A program made the translations under genes and the position numbers. From Nocardia coubleae NBRC 108252 (GTDB taxonomy: Bacteria > Actinomycetota > Actinomycetes > Mycobacteriales > Mycobacteriaceae), in the NCBI RefSeq assembly GCF_001612805.1, contig NZ_BDBD01000019.1, positions 186,001 to 250,000 on the forward strand: a stretch of 64,000 nucleotides of DNA, in the 5' to 3' direction. Under the pieces are notes generated by a model that did not search any database, had not been told where the DNA came from, and was given only the letters and a program-made list of their open reading frames with translations. Position 1 is the first letter of the stretch, and each line of letters opens with the position of its first letter. This document shows positions 1 through 23,293 of this stretch, in pieces.

Positions 1-14086
<14,086 letters not shown>

Positions 14087-14492
14087 CCCAAACCTCGCTT
14101 CCGGAACACCCGTTCCAGGCGCTCCCCGACGACACCGGAACGCAGACGCCCAGCCAGATCCAGCGGTGGCGCCTGCGTCTCGGGTTCAATTCTCGAAATC
14201 AATCAGGCAAAAAATGTCCATAGGCACTATCTGTCGGCTCAGCCGATCTCGTTACATGGCCGAGACCATGCTTCGGACCGTCCGGCCGACCGCGCCGGTG
14301 TGCTCGTCGCAAACCATCGCACCAATCTACCGGTGCCGCTGCCCCGCAACCAACCACCTCCATAGCTGGCGGGCATCGACCCAGGTAGATCCGTCGCACC
14401 CGGTTTGCTGACTGTTCCGCGCACCTCACATCCCGACTCTCGCGGTCGTGCGCGCGAGCGATTGAGTGATGGGTCACATGCCCGGGCGCGGA
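14087..14492. other. Intergenic region upstream of NRPS-1
   Basis: About 400 bases lie between the NRPS-1 start and the cobM stop, both on the minus strand. The leader of NRPS-1 must lie here. I saw no convincing -10/-35 pair, no IdeR/DmdR-like iron box and no strong terminator hairpin. Short frames in this stretch show no recognisable protein. Confidence 0.5.
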
Positions 14493-15242
14493 TCACTCCC
14501 CGCGCTGACGGGCCGGGTCGTAGAGGTGTGACTGGGCGCAGGTGGCGGGGATGTTCATCGCACGGCCGACGAGGATGACGGCCGCTTGGCGCAGACCCGC
14601 CGATTCGACCTGGGCGGCGATGTCGGCGAGGGTGCCGCGCAGGACCACTTGTTCGGGCTGACTGGCTCGGTAGACGACGGCGACCGGGCAGGTGGGGCCG
14701 TATTCCTCGGCCAGTTCGTCGGCGAGGGTTGCGATCCTCGTGATGGCCAGGTGCAGAACGAGGGTGGCGCCGGTGGCGGCGAAGTTCGCCAGGGCCTCGC
14801 CCTCTGGCATCTTCGTCGAGCGGGCCTGGGTGCGGGTCAGGACCACCGACTGCACCACCTCGGGGATCGTGAGTTCGGTGCCGAGGACGGCCGCGGCCGC
14901 CGCGTAGGCGGGGACGCCGGGGGTGATGTCCCAGGGAACGCCGTGTGCGTCGAGGCGGCGGGTTTGTTCGGTGAGTGCCGAATAGATGGACGGGTCGCCC
15001 GAGCACAGACGGGCGACGTCTTTACCCGCCTCATGCGCCCGCACGAGGTGGGCGGTGATCTGGTCCAGGTCAAGGCGCTGGGTGTCGATCAGTTGCGTGC
15101 CGGGCGCGCAGTGGGCCAGTACCTCGGGGTCGAGGTAGGTGCCCGCGTACAGGCAGACCGGGCTGTCGCGCAGCAAAGTCACAGCGCGCACCGTGAGCAG
15201 GTCCGCCGCCCCGGGGCCCGCCCCGATGAAATGCACAGTCAT
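14493..15242 (-). CDS. cobM: Precorrin-4 C11-methyltransferase CobM
   Basis: This SAM-dependent methyltransferase methylates C-11 of precorrin-4 to give precorrin-5 in aerobic cobalamin synthesis, in the cytoplasm. The 249-residue product matches the family length. It opens with MTVHFIGAGPGAADLLTVRA, the glycine-rich SAM-binding start of the tetrapyrrole methylase fold, and carries LCSGDPSIYSAL and the DITPGVPAYAAAAA stretch typical of CobM. The ATG at 15242 was chosen because homologues start exactly at this GAGPGA segment; the frame stays open further upstream without similarity, and no clear ribosome binding site was seen. No other cobalamin gene is beside it, so it is an orphan of the pathway in this window, and I found no cobalamin riboswitch in front of it. 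The assignment over the related CbiF name is firm at the family level. Confidence 0.93.
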   Translation of the reverse strand: MTVHFIGAGPGAADLLTVRAVTLLRDSPVCLYAGTYLDPEVLAHCAPGTQLIDTQRLDLDQITAHLVRAHEAGKDVARLCSGDPSIYSALTEQTRRLDAHGVPWDITPGVPAYAAAAAVLGTELTIPEVVQSVVLTRTQARSTKMPEGEALANFAATGATLVLHLAITRIATLADELAEEYGPTCPVAVVYRASQPEQVVLRGTLADIAAQVESAGLRQAAVILVGRAMNIPATCAQSHLYDPARQRGE

Positions 15243-15904
15243 GGCGAGAAGTCTAGGGAGCGGGCTCGGCAGCATTCGGGCGGTGCCCACCGTCGGCGGC
15301 ACTCGGTTCGGCGGCGAATACTCGCGTTTGGCGATGTCCTGTCTACGTGGTGAACAGTCCCCACCTCGAGACAAGCAACTAGTCCCGCTGCCCCGACTTC
15401 GCAGTGAGCTACCGCCAGTCTATGCGCCCTATCCGGCCAACGGGCCATAGGGCGAGGCCACGGACTCAGCATGGTTCCGCGGTGCGTCCACGTCCTGAGG
15501 GGCGGAGGCTCGGCTCAGTCAGAATCGAAAGACTCCATCCGATCAAGTGGTTCACACCCAGGCTGTTGCCACTCACCTAGCCGCATTGGTAGATTCACGC
15601 GGACTCGACGGGCTAGGAAAACAGGGGGACGGCAATTGGGGGCTCTGCAAATTCATCGGCGTAGGAGTTGTCACCGCTCTTGGCGCAACCTTGAGCCGTC
15701 TGCGTACGAATCGGGATACGAGATAGCTCCAGCATTCTCCAGGGTACCATCGCCATTCCATCACAGGGTACCGCCCCACATCGAGCTTGGCGAAATATTC
15801 GATTCCGCGACCGGTCTGAGTCCATACGAATCCGCATCTACTCCCCGACTCCCTATTACGATCCACTGCACAGATGTTAGGCAGCCGTAAACGAATGGAG
15901 ATTC
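15243..15904. other. Gene-free stretch with composition shift
   Basis: About 660 bases separate the divergent cobM and the YbaB-like gene. GC content falls from left to right, marking the edge of the AT-richer islet. It holds an inverted repeat at 15426-15432/15447-15453 (GCCCTAT/ATAGGGC) with inner GGCC pairing, and two copies of AGGGTACC around 15739 and 15764. Frames here give arginine- and serine-rich translations without recognisable features. No tRNA or riboswitch was recognised. Confidence 0.5.
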
Positions 15905-16609
15905 ATGTCAAATCCTGGATTCTTCAACCACTACGATGATCCAGACGATGAGTACTGGGATGACCCGCCCTCAACACACGGATACGACATTACGCCACCC
16001 TCGGACACGTTGATCTCCACGCCAGAGTCTGCGCGCAGGAGCGTTACGGCGTCGCCTAATTCACTGGTCCAAGTGAACCTCGGTGACGATCGGCTGCCTA
16101 CATCAGTCACGCTACACAAACAACTAGCACGCGTGGCAGAACCTTCCGAGTATGGGAAGTTGATTATCGATGCATACAATCACTCATTGTATGCAAAGGA
16201 TTTGGAAAAGGCAGAAAATGGTCAATCGATAAGAACAATGCCAAAACTTCGAGAAATCACTGCCGCGCTACTTCAAACACGAAGATATACTGATTATATC
16301 GAATTGTACAATGACTTCCTGGGAAGTCGAGAACATACAGTCGGCGGCCCTGGGCAAACCCGCTGGGGTGAACCGTCAGTCGTTATCAGGGCATCGACAG
16401 CGCGGCTATTCGATGTCCGGATCGATCCGGAGTGGGCGTCGCGAAATTCGATGCTGACAATCGCTGATGATATCATCGCCTGCTGCAATACGATTCGAGC
16501 GCGTCAACCGACGATTGTCCATGACCAATACCTGAGCCAAGAAACTGACGACGAAGTGATATCCAGGCTGATAAAGCACTGTCAACAGCTCTTGAGGAAT
16601 GAAATATGA
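15905..16609 (+). CDS. YbaB/EbfC-like protein of a type VII-associated islet, with two related segments
   Basis: The 234-residue product has an acidic, Tyr/Asp-rich N terminus (residues 5-20) and two segments that look like repeats of one another: near residues 54-95 (LVQVNLGDDRLPTSVTLHKQ...) and near 157-198 (VVIRASTARLFDVRIDPEWA...). Both follow the strand-strand-helix pattern of small YbaB/EbfC-type or EspH-type proteins often encoded beside type VII substrates. That similarity is my reading of the pattern, not a search result. GGAG lies 5 nt before the ATG. The stop overlaps the next start (ATGA), so it heads a four-gene unit. Base composition is clearly AT-richer than the flanking genes, consistent with recent transfer. 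A chaperone or regulator role for the secreted partners is inference. Confidence 0.6.
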   Translation: MSNPGFFNHYDDPDDEYWDDPPSTHGYDITPPSDTLISTPESARRSVTASPNSLVQVNLGDDRLPTSVTLHKQLARVAEPSEYGKLIIDAYNHSLYAKDLEKAENGQSIRTMPKLREITAALLQTRRYTDYIELYNDFLGSREHTVGGPGQTRWGEPSVVIRASTARLFDVRIDPEWASRNSMLTIADDIIACCNTIRARQPTIVHDQYLSQETDDEVISRLIKHCQQLLRNEI

Positions 16610-16932
16610 GCAAACTGTCTGTAAGCACAACAAAATTAAATAATGCTAGCAGGGCGTGGAAACTCGACGTTGCCGGGGAGCTCGGGTTCGCAGCTAACCA
16701 TATCGAGTCGTTGAAGCACTCAATGCTGCAGTTTGGACTCTACGCCGGGGCCTGGCAATCCTACACCCAGGCTGCTACGTATATACAGGCTCGCTTGCGC
16801 GAGGGAGTGACCGAAACGACCGCAGTCGGCGACGCGTTGTTCAAGGTAGCCGAAGAATTCGGCGCAGAGGATCAAGATACGATGAAAAAAATCGAAACTG
16901 TATCGACTGGATTGGACCTTCCCCCACAATGA
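16606..16932 (+). CDS. EspC/DUF2580-like type VII secretion substrate
   Basis: The 108-residue helical protein begins MSKLSVSTTKLNNASRAW and has the layout of EspC-type small secreted proteins: an N-terminal LSV strand, two long amphipathic helices, GAW near residue 48, and a C-terminal helix with FKVAEEFGAEDQDT. The FGAED stretch resembles the YxxxD/E secretion signal with Phe in place of Tyr. Such proteins leave the cell through an ESX/type VII apparatus, usually as heterodimers. The gene overlaps its neighbours on both sides by 4 nt (ATGA), so it is co-translated with the YbaB-like protein and the larger WXG-like protein. No ESX core gene (EccC, EccD, MycP) is present, so export would need machinery encoded elsewhere. 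Family assignment is moderate. Confidence 0.6.
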   Translation: MSKLSVSTTKLNNASRAWKLDVAGELGFAANHIESLKHSMLQFGLYAGAWQSYTQAATYIQARLREGVTETTAVGDALFKVAEEFGAEDQDTMKKIETVSTGLDLPPQ

Positions 16933-17717
16933 CTGAGCCCATAGTTACCAGCAAGGACGAGCTAACGCTCATAACGTCAGAATTTGAAAAGCAAGTGGAA
17001 AAATGGAAGGCCGCCCCGGATAAGATCAATGAAACGGTCGACGACCTGAAATGGTATAACCCTAGCATGTGGGCGGCGATTACCAGTACTCGCGATTCCA
17101 TTCAGGATCAACTCGTAATCCTGTTGGACAAACTCAATGAAGCAGGCGAAGGCATCGGCGCGCCATTTCTGTTCATCGATCTTGCACATTCATGGACAAT
17201 CGCCGGAAATATCGTCGGCAAGGCAACTAATTACACCAAGGACCCCGAGATCAGCCTTGACGGCAGCTGGGAAGGCAGCGCCTACGACGCATTCAAAGCT
17301 GTGCGCGAGAGCCAGCAGACCGCCATGGCGAGCACAAAAGAGATGTGTCAAAAGGTTCACACCGAATTGCTTACTTTAGCGGCCGAAGGGCGGGTGTTCT
17401 ATAAATCTATTGTCGACGGCACTGCCCCGCTATTGACGGAGTATGGCGAGGGCTTGACCGAAACAGCCACCGGGGTTGGCGCCTTATGGGGTATAAATAA
17501 AATAAATGACGCCGTTGTCAACACCGTAGGCTTGGTTACCAGAACGATCACCGGATTCATTGAACTCCAGTCGAAGGTCGTAATCTCGTCGAACGAGCTA
17601 AGAGGCTTAACACAGCACCCAGCCGGATTTGTAACAAAAAACGGCCTCGATCATTGGCCTGGCGCCGTTACCGACGGCTATGATCAAGAGCGAGACGGAT
17701 GGGAGGCCCGTACGTGA
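16929..17717 (+). CDS. WXG100-like larger type VII secretion-associated protein
   Basis: This 262-residue protein is mostly helical. Its core, near residues 112-145, reads GSWEGSAYDAFKAVRESQQTA, a WxG turn between two helices as in the WXG100 superfamily, followed by a long helix and a region (about 180-215) rich in small hydrophobic residues. The N-terminal 90 residues and the C-terminal tail (GLDHWPGAVTDGYDQERDG) match nothing I recognise, and no nuclease, ADP-ribosyltransferase or other toxin motif is visible. It is translationally coupled to the EspC-like gene upstream (ATGA) and to the lipoprotein gene downstream (GTGA). I infer that it is an exported partner of the EspC-like protein; the function is unknown. 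Confidence 0.55.
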   Translation: MTEPIVTSKDELTLITSEFEKQVEKWKAAPDKINETVDDLKWYNPSMWAAITSTRDSIQDQLVILLDKLNEAGEGIGAPFLFIDLAHSWTIAGNIVGKATNYTKDPEISLDGSWEGSAYDAFKAVRESQQTAMASTKEMCQKVHTELLTLAAEGRVFYKSIVDGTAPLLTEYGEGLTETATGVGALWGINKINDAVVNTVGLVTRTITGFIELQSKVVISSNELRGLTQHPAGFVTKNGLDHWPGAVTDGYDQERDGWEART

Positions 17718-18232
17718 GACGGCGCCGCGTCAGCCAGAAAGCCGGAATTCTCCTTGGCCTAACCTTGGCAGCGCAAAATTTCCTAATAGGTTGCGCAGAT
17801 GGTACTCAAAAATCTGCACGCTGCAGTACCGCAGCAGTGCACCTAGAGAAAAAGACAGAGGAACAAGGTATCCGCGCCGCCATCGAAAAGGACAATTCCT
17901 TACCGGATGGCCATTGCTTATACAGTGTCACGGTAAATATTGATAGCCGAACAGGCGAGATGGGTGCAAACATCTACCTGTCAATTGCAAACTCACAGGG
18001 GCGGCTCGATAATCTCCGTCCTGCAGCGACCAAAATAGCACACTCCATCAAGGCCACCGAACTAGGTAAGGCTATATCAGTCCTATATGTATCAAATCTT
18101 TCTCCGGAAAACCGGGTAGACAACTACACAGGCCTCGTCACGCGCGATTTCAAGAATCAAGCGTGGAATGGAACACCGAGCCACGAGGCCGAGCTATCAT
18201 CGTGGGTTGAATGGACGGGCCTACCTCGATAG
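17714..18232 (+). CDS. Predicted lipoprotein of the type VII-like islet
   Basis: The 172-residue product has a basic N terminus (VRRRRVSQK), a short hydrophobic stretch and a lipobox LIGC near residue 28, predicting signal peptidase II cleavage and lipidation at the outer face of the membrane. The mature part (C-S-T-A-A-V-H-L-E-K..., ending SSWVEWTGLPR) matches no family I know. The GTG start at 17714 overlaps the previous stop (GTGA) and gives a short, normal signal peptide; an ATG five codons upstream is less likely. As last gene of the coupled set it may anchor or neutralise the exported proteins; this is inference from position only. Confidence 0.65.
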   Translation: MRRRRVSQKAGILLGLTLAAQNFLIGCADGTQKSARCSTAAVHLEKKTEEQGIRAAIEKDNSLPDGHCLYSVTVNIDSRTGEMGANIYLSIANSQGRLDNLRPAATKIAHSIKATELGKAISVLYVSNLSPENRVDNYTGLVTRDFKNQAWNGTPSHEAELSSWVEWTGLPR

Positions 18233-18529
18233 CACCAGCTCAATCGAGTTTGAACTGCAACCCGGCCAAGTCAGGATCGGCCTCATGATTTCGGTCGAGG
18301 CCGAATAGTTGAGGACGTGAGACATTAGGAAGACACGCCGTATAAATTTCCGTAATATCAAACGATAGATCCGTGTCGACAACCCCTGTAGCAGCCGACG
18401 TGCCGACAGATATGTAACGGCCAGCCGACTGCGGTTGGCGCGGTGATAGCCGGAGCAAGCCGCACGTGACGGTAGGGGTTCCAGGAGCCGATGCTGTGTC
18501 TGACACCAGGACGAGGAGGAGCGGCCACT
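18233..18529. other. Intergenic region between islet and DUF3105 gene
   Basis: About 300 bases without a supported gene. This is the right boundary of the AT-richer islet; GC returns to the chromosomal level by about 18400. I saw no repeat that would mark an integration site and no clear terminator. Confidence 0.4.
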
Positions 18530-19240
18530 ATGCGGGTTCGTGTCGGGTTGGGGCTGATGGTGGTCGCGGCGGTCGCGCTGACCGGCTGCAATGAGACCAA
18601 GGCCGGTCATCCGACGATCACCTTGGATGGCTTCGCCCCAACCAACGACAACCAGGACCCGGCCAAGGGCATCCCCGGCGTCGTCATCGCCGAGTTCCCG
18701 CTGGGGAATCATGTGCCGAGCACGCAGCGGGTGGCGTACACGTCGATCCCGCCGATGGGTGGCACGCACGATGCGGTCTGGGCGGCCTGCGACGGTGTCG
18801 TCTATCCCGAGGGCATCCGGACCGAGAACGCGGTGCACTCGCTGGAACACGGCGCGGTCTGGATCGCCTACAACCCCGCGCGGGTGAGTGCCGACGATCA
18901 GGCGACGCTGCGGAACAAGGTGCAGGGCAGGACATACACCTTCATGTCGCCCATCCCGAACATGGCCGACCCGATCTCGCTGCAGTCGTGGGGCCACCAA
19001 CTCGTCCTCGACAGCGCGACCGACGCGCGCGTCGACCAGTTCATCACCGCCCTGCGCAACAACCCCTACACCACACCGGAACCCGGCGCTTCCTGCAGCA
19101 ATCCGATCTTCGACCGCGATCCCGCGCCATACGACCCGTCCACTCCCGGCCCTGACGCCGCACCGATGGACAACGAGCCCGTCTTCCCGACCGAAGTACC
19201 CGTCCTCCCGCCCGAACCGGATGTGCCCGCGCCCCGCTGA
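18530..19240 (+). CDS. DUF3105 family lipoprotein
   Basis: The 236-residue product starts MRVRVGLGLMVVAAVALTGC, a classical lipoprotein signal with lipobox LTGC, so it should be lipidated and exposed outside the membrane. The mature part has the DUF3105 signature, including a conserved THDAVWAACDGVVY segment and HSLEHGAVWIAY, whose histidines could bind a metal. A proline-rich acidic tail (PVFPTEVPVLPPEPDVPAPR) closes it. The ATG at 18530 was preferred over an upstream in-frame ATG because GAGGAGG lies about 10 nt before it and the signal peptide begins there. The biochemical role of DUF3105 proteins is unknown to me. Confidence 0.85.
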   Translation: MRVRVGLGLMVVAAVALTGCNETKAGHPTITLDGFAPTNDNQDPAKGIPGVVIAEFPLGNHVPSTQRVAYTSIPPMGGTHDAVWAACDGVVYPEGIRTENAVHSLEHGAVWIAYNPARVSADDQATLRNKVQGRTYTFMSPIPNMADPISLQSWGHQLVLDSATDARVDQFITALRNNPYTTPEPGASCSNPIFDRDPAPYDPSTPGPDAAPMDNEPVFPTEVPVLPPEPDVPAPR

Positions 19241-19241
19241 C

Positions 19242-19667
19242 CTACCCGGTCATGTCGAAATGCGCGATGACCTTCGTCGGCCGCACCCGCACCACCAGCT
19301 CCCCCGGCACCCCGTTGCGCTTGCCGAACTCCTCGGCCCGGTCCGCACCCATGTACCGGGCGGCGATCGCGGTCGCGGTCCGCACCAGCTCCGCCGGATC
19401 CTCCGACAACTCGACCGTCCCCTGCACCTCCACCAGCCCATAGGGCGGCTCTTCCAGATCCACACACATCGCAACCCGGGGATCCCGCGCGAACGCCCGC
19501 CCCTTCGCGGTCTCCTTCCCGGTGTTGAACACCAGCTCATCGCCTTCCACGATGAACCAGATCGGTGTCACCAACGGCCGCCCGTCCTTGGCCGTGAACG
19601 CCACCTTGCCCGTCCGTGTGCCGTGGGAAAGGAACTCTCGCACCTGAGGATCCGTCAGGGAAGTCAT
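19242..19667 (-). CDS. PPOX-class (F420/FMN split-barrel) oxidoreductase
   Basis: The 141-residue protein has the split beta-barrel of the pyridoxamine-5'-phosphate oxidase-like family, which in actinobacteria often uses coenzyme F420. Supporting features are the opening LTDPQVREFLSHGTRTGKVA, the strand pair GRPLVTPIWFIVEGDELVFN, the cofactor-phosphate segment TAKGRAFARDPRVAMCVD, and the closing VVRVRPTKVIAHFD. Length is typical of the single-domain subgroup. It is encoded tail-to-tail with the DUF3105 gene and divergent from the NYN/PIN-like gene, 83 nt apart. Substrate unknown; the F420 preference is inference. Confidence 0.85.
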   Translation of the reverse strand: MTSLTDPQVREFLSHGTRTGKVAFTAKDGRPLVTPIWFIVEGDELVFNTGKETAKGRAFARDPRVAMCVDLEEPPYGLVEVQGTVELSEDPAELVRTATAIAARYMGADRAEEFGKRNGVPGELVVRVRPTKVIAHFDMTG

Positions 19668-19750
19668 GTGCCCAGCGTAGGCCCCTCCCCTGCCACCACC
19701 CAGGAACCCGCGAGGCCTGTCGCTCCGCGCTGGAGGGGCAGACTGGGCTG

Positions 19751-20110
19751 ATGGACCAGCTGATCGTCGTCGATGCGGCCAACGTCATCGGTTCGCGCCC
19801 CGACGGATGGTGGAAGGACCGAGCCGGTGCCGCCCGGCGATTGCTTGCCGAACTCGCCGGCCTCACCGACACCACCGATGTCATCGTGGTGCTCGAAGGT
19901 GCCGCGAAAGCAGGCGCCGATGTGGCCGTCAAACCACTGAAAGTCGTTCTGGCCCAAGGGTCCGGCGACGACACGATCGTCGACGTGGTCGCCACCGACC
20001 CTCACGACAAGATCATCGTCGTCACCTCCGACCGCGAACTCCGCGAGAGAGTCGCGGCCCACGGAGCCGAAACCGTCGGACCGAGCTGGTTGTGGGACCG
20101 GATTACCTGA
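19751..20110 (+). CDS. NYN/PIN-like nuclease-fold protein
   Basis: The 119-residue product shows the PIN/NYN Rossmann-like pattern: an N-terminal strand ending in Asp and Asn (IVVDAANVIGSRPDGWW), a second strand (VIVVLEG), an acidic pair (GSGDDTIVDVV) and a strand followed by Ser/Asp (KIIVVTSDREL). The Asp8, Asp-Asp and Ser-Asp positions would form the metal site of a small ribonuclease. The ATG at 19751 is the one directly before the first strand; the frame is open upstream but without sense. It converges on vapC. Whether it cuts RNA or is a regulatory fold is not known. Confidence 0.75.
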   Translation: MDQLIVVDAANVIGSRPDGWWKDRAGAARRLLAELAGLTDTTDVIVVLEGAAKAGADVAVKPLKVVLAQGSGDDTIVDVVATDPHDKIIVVTSDRELRERVAAHGAETVGPSWLWDRIT

Positions 20111-20137
20111 CCCGAGTCACAACTGCCGGTTGCGAAC

Positions 20138-20557
20138 TCAACTAACAGTCCCCGGTTGCGCGATCCACCGGGTGGACTGGCCGGTCACCTTTGCCACGGC
20201 CTCGTAATCGTGGTCGTAGTGAAGCAACGTCAGATGGTTCGCTTCCGCAGTAGCCGCGATCGCGAGATCGGCAGCACCGGCACTACGGTGCCACCCTTGT
20301 TCGGTGAGCAGTTGCTGGACCTCGTGCGCCCGGACCCACACGCGGTCGGGCGTCGGCGCCCAGCCGAACAGCTCCCCGAACAACGCACGCTTACGAAGCC
20401 GATCCCCGAGTGACGTGGCGCTATAGAGAAGCTCGAGTTCCACCACATCACAGATCGCGATCACCCCTGAGTTGATGGTTTCGTGCCACGCACGTTGCAG
20501 AGCGGGATTCGCGATCAACCGCACGGCGGCCGACGTGTCGACCAGATAGCTGATCAC
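20138..20557 (-). CDS. vapC: VapC-family PIN-domain toxin
   Basis: A 139-residue PIN-domain ribonuclease, the toxin half of a type II toxin-antitoxin pair, acting on RNA in the cytoplasm when freed from VapB. The catalytic acidic residues are visible: Asp7 in MISYLVDTSAAV, Glu in CDVVELELLYSA, and Asp in SAGAADLAIAATA, followed by LLHYDHDYE at the fourth acidic position. The start codon overlaps the vapB stop by 4 nt (ATGA), the usual coupling that keeps antitoxin in excess. Length and order (antitoxin first) are typical. The target RNA cannot be told from sequence. Confidence 0.9.
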   Translation of the reverse strand: MISYLVDTSAAVRLIANPALQRAWHETINSGVIAICDVVELELLYSATSLGDRLRKRALFGELFGWAPTPDRVWVRAHEVQQLLTEQGWHRSAGAADLAIAATAEANHLTLLHYDHDYEAVAKVTGQSTRWIAQPGTVS

Positions 20558-20763
20558 GACCGATACGTGGACTTGTCGAGCATCCCGTCGAAATCCCCAT
20601 TTTCGGCCATCGCCGAGAGCTCGTTCAGCGCCTTGACCCGCTGAAGCCGTTTCGCTACCTCGGCAAGCGCAGCGTTGACCGTGTCCTTTTTGGTCGACGT
20701 TCCGAGGAGTCGTTGCGCCTCTTCGAGCGCCTCGTCATCGACTTCGATCAGAAGTTTGGACAT
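20554..20763 (-). CDS. vapB: VapB-family antitoxin
   Basis: The 69-residue protein begins MSKLLIEVDDEALEEAQRLL and continues GTSTKKDTVNAALAEVAKR, the ribbon-helix-helix DNA-binding fold of the VapB family. The acidic C-terminal part (MAENGDFDGMLDKSTYRS) would wrap the VapC active site. The ATG at 20763 was chosen over an upstream alternative because it opens directly on the RHH strand and has AGGTGG upstream. Autorepression is expected through the inverted repeat at 20784-20813, just upstream of the gene. Confidence 0.88.
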   Translation of the reverse strand: MSKLLIEVDDEALEEAQRLLGTSTKKDTVNAALAEVAKRLQRVKALNELSAMAENGDFDGMLDKSTYRS

Positions 20764-20783
20764 GGCACCACCTGAACTAGGAG

Positions 20784-20813
20784 ATATATACAGTGTCAAT
20801 ACAAAGTATATAT
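20784..20813. promoter_or_regulatory. Palindromic operator/promoter of vapBC
   Basis: Perfect 8-bp inverted repeat ATATATAC (20784-20791) / GTATATAT (20806-20813), arms 22 bp apart centre to centre (about two helical turns), 21 bp upstream of the vapB ATG in an otherwise GC-rich region. A TTGACA hexamer on the minus strand lies between the arms. Layout fits a VapBC autoregulatory site; binding is inferred. Confidence 0.6.
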
Positions 20814-20996
20814 GGTGTCGCTCGCCGAGCCAACCGAGGTGGTCCCATCAGAGCCGCGCCTTTCGACTCGTCAACGGCGCTGGTCGTCGACGAGGTCCGG
20901 GACCGGACCGGCCTGTGCAGGGTCGGGGGCCGGACGTTTCGGTTGACTCGCGGGCTGTACCCGACCTTCCGCACGCAATTGATCCGGTCGACTCTC

Positions 20997-21590
20997 TCAG
21001 CCGGCCGTCAGTGCGGCCAAGGCCATCTGCCGCAGCACCGGTCTGGCCCTGGACGCACTCGCAGCCGACGCACTGTGCGGTGTGGAGTTGATGAGGCCGA
21101 AGGCGGCGTGGGCCTGGATGCGGGCGGTCTCCTCGGCGAGGCCGGGGCGCAGTTCGCGGAGGACTTCCACCCACACTTCGACGTATTGACGCTGGGTGCG
21201 GCGCAGGACGCGGCGTTCGGGGGTGGGGACCTTGTCGAGGTCGCGGTCCTGGATGCGGATGAGTTCGGGGTTGCCGAAGGCGAAGTCGAGGTGGAAGTCG
21301 ACCAGGCCGGCGAGGGCTTCGGCGGCCGTCGAGGATTCGGCGACCACGGCGCGGCCGCCGGCGAGCAGATGCTCACTGATGCCGACGAGCAGTTCGACCA
21401 GTAGTGCCTCTTTGTTCGCGAAGTGCCGGTAGACGGCGGGTCCGCTGATGCCGACGGCGGCGCCCAGGTCGTCGAGGCGCACACCGAGGAAACCCCGGTC
21501 GGCGATCAACCGGGCGCCTGCCGTGAGCAACTGCTCCCGGCGCTGGGCCTTGAGCTGCTCGCGCCGGGTCGCCTGGACGGGTTCGGCCAC
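20997..21590 (-). CDS. TetR-family repressor of the leucine catabolic operon
   Basis: The 197-residue protein has the TetR DNA-binding domain near residues 16-62: EQLLTAGARLIADRGFLGVRLDDLGAAVGISGPAVYRHFANKEALLVEL in pattern, with the YRHFANKEALL recognition-helix end. The rest is a helical ligand-binding domain. It is divergent from accD1, the arrangement of Rv2506 and its leucine operon in Mycobacterium tuberculosis, so an acyl-CoA effector from branched-chain catabolism is likely. The GTG at 21590 was chosen because GGAAGGAG lies 5 nt upstream; a GTG five codons earlier (21605) has no such site. Two 18-bp palindromes lie between the two divergent starts. Confidence 0.88.
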   Translation of the reverse strand: MAEPVQATRREQLKAQRREQLLTAGARLIADRGFLGVRLDDLGAAVGISGPAVYRHFANKEALLVELLVGISEHLLAGGRAVVAESSTAAEALAGLVDFHLDFAFGNPELIRIQDRDLDKVPTPERRVLRRTQRQYVEVWVEVLRELRPGLAEETARIQAHAAFGLINSTPHSASAASASRARPVLRQMALAALTAG

Positions 21591-21618
21591 CGGCGCTCCT
21601 TCCACCTCTGGACAACTT

Positions 21619-21636
21619 GGTTAATCAACATTAACC
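21619..21636. promoter_or_regulatory. TetR operator 1, TetR-accD1 intergenic region
   Basis: Perfect inverted repeat GGTTAAT-caac-ATTAACC, 18 bp, between divergent tetR and accD1. This symmetry and position are typical of a TetR operator; a second related site follows 26 bp away. Confidence 0.7.
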
Positions 21637-21644
21637 TGAATTTC

Positions 21645-21662
21645 AGTTATTGGCGATTAACC
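21645..21662. promoter_or_regulatory. TetR operator 2, imperfect copy
   Basis: AGTTATT-ggcg-ATTAACC has the same 7-4-7 layout as the perfect site at 21619, with an identical right arm and two mismatches in the left arm. It ends 18 nt before the accD1 ATG, so occupancy would block initiation. Confidence 0.6.
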
Positions 21663-21680
21663 GGATGGCAGGATGGCCCG

Positions 21681-23288
<1,608 letters not shown>

Positions 23289-23293
23289 GCGAC

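Noticed and set aside
15243..15500. Cobalamin riboswitch before cobM
   Set aside because: No B12-box-like sequence or typical riboswitch helices could be found upstream of the start.
15471..15890. Plus-strand frame of 139 codons in the gene-free stretch
   Set aside because: No ribosome binding site, no recognisable motif and a biased composition; left as unsupported.
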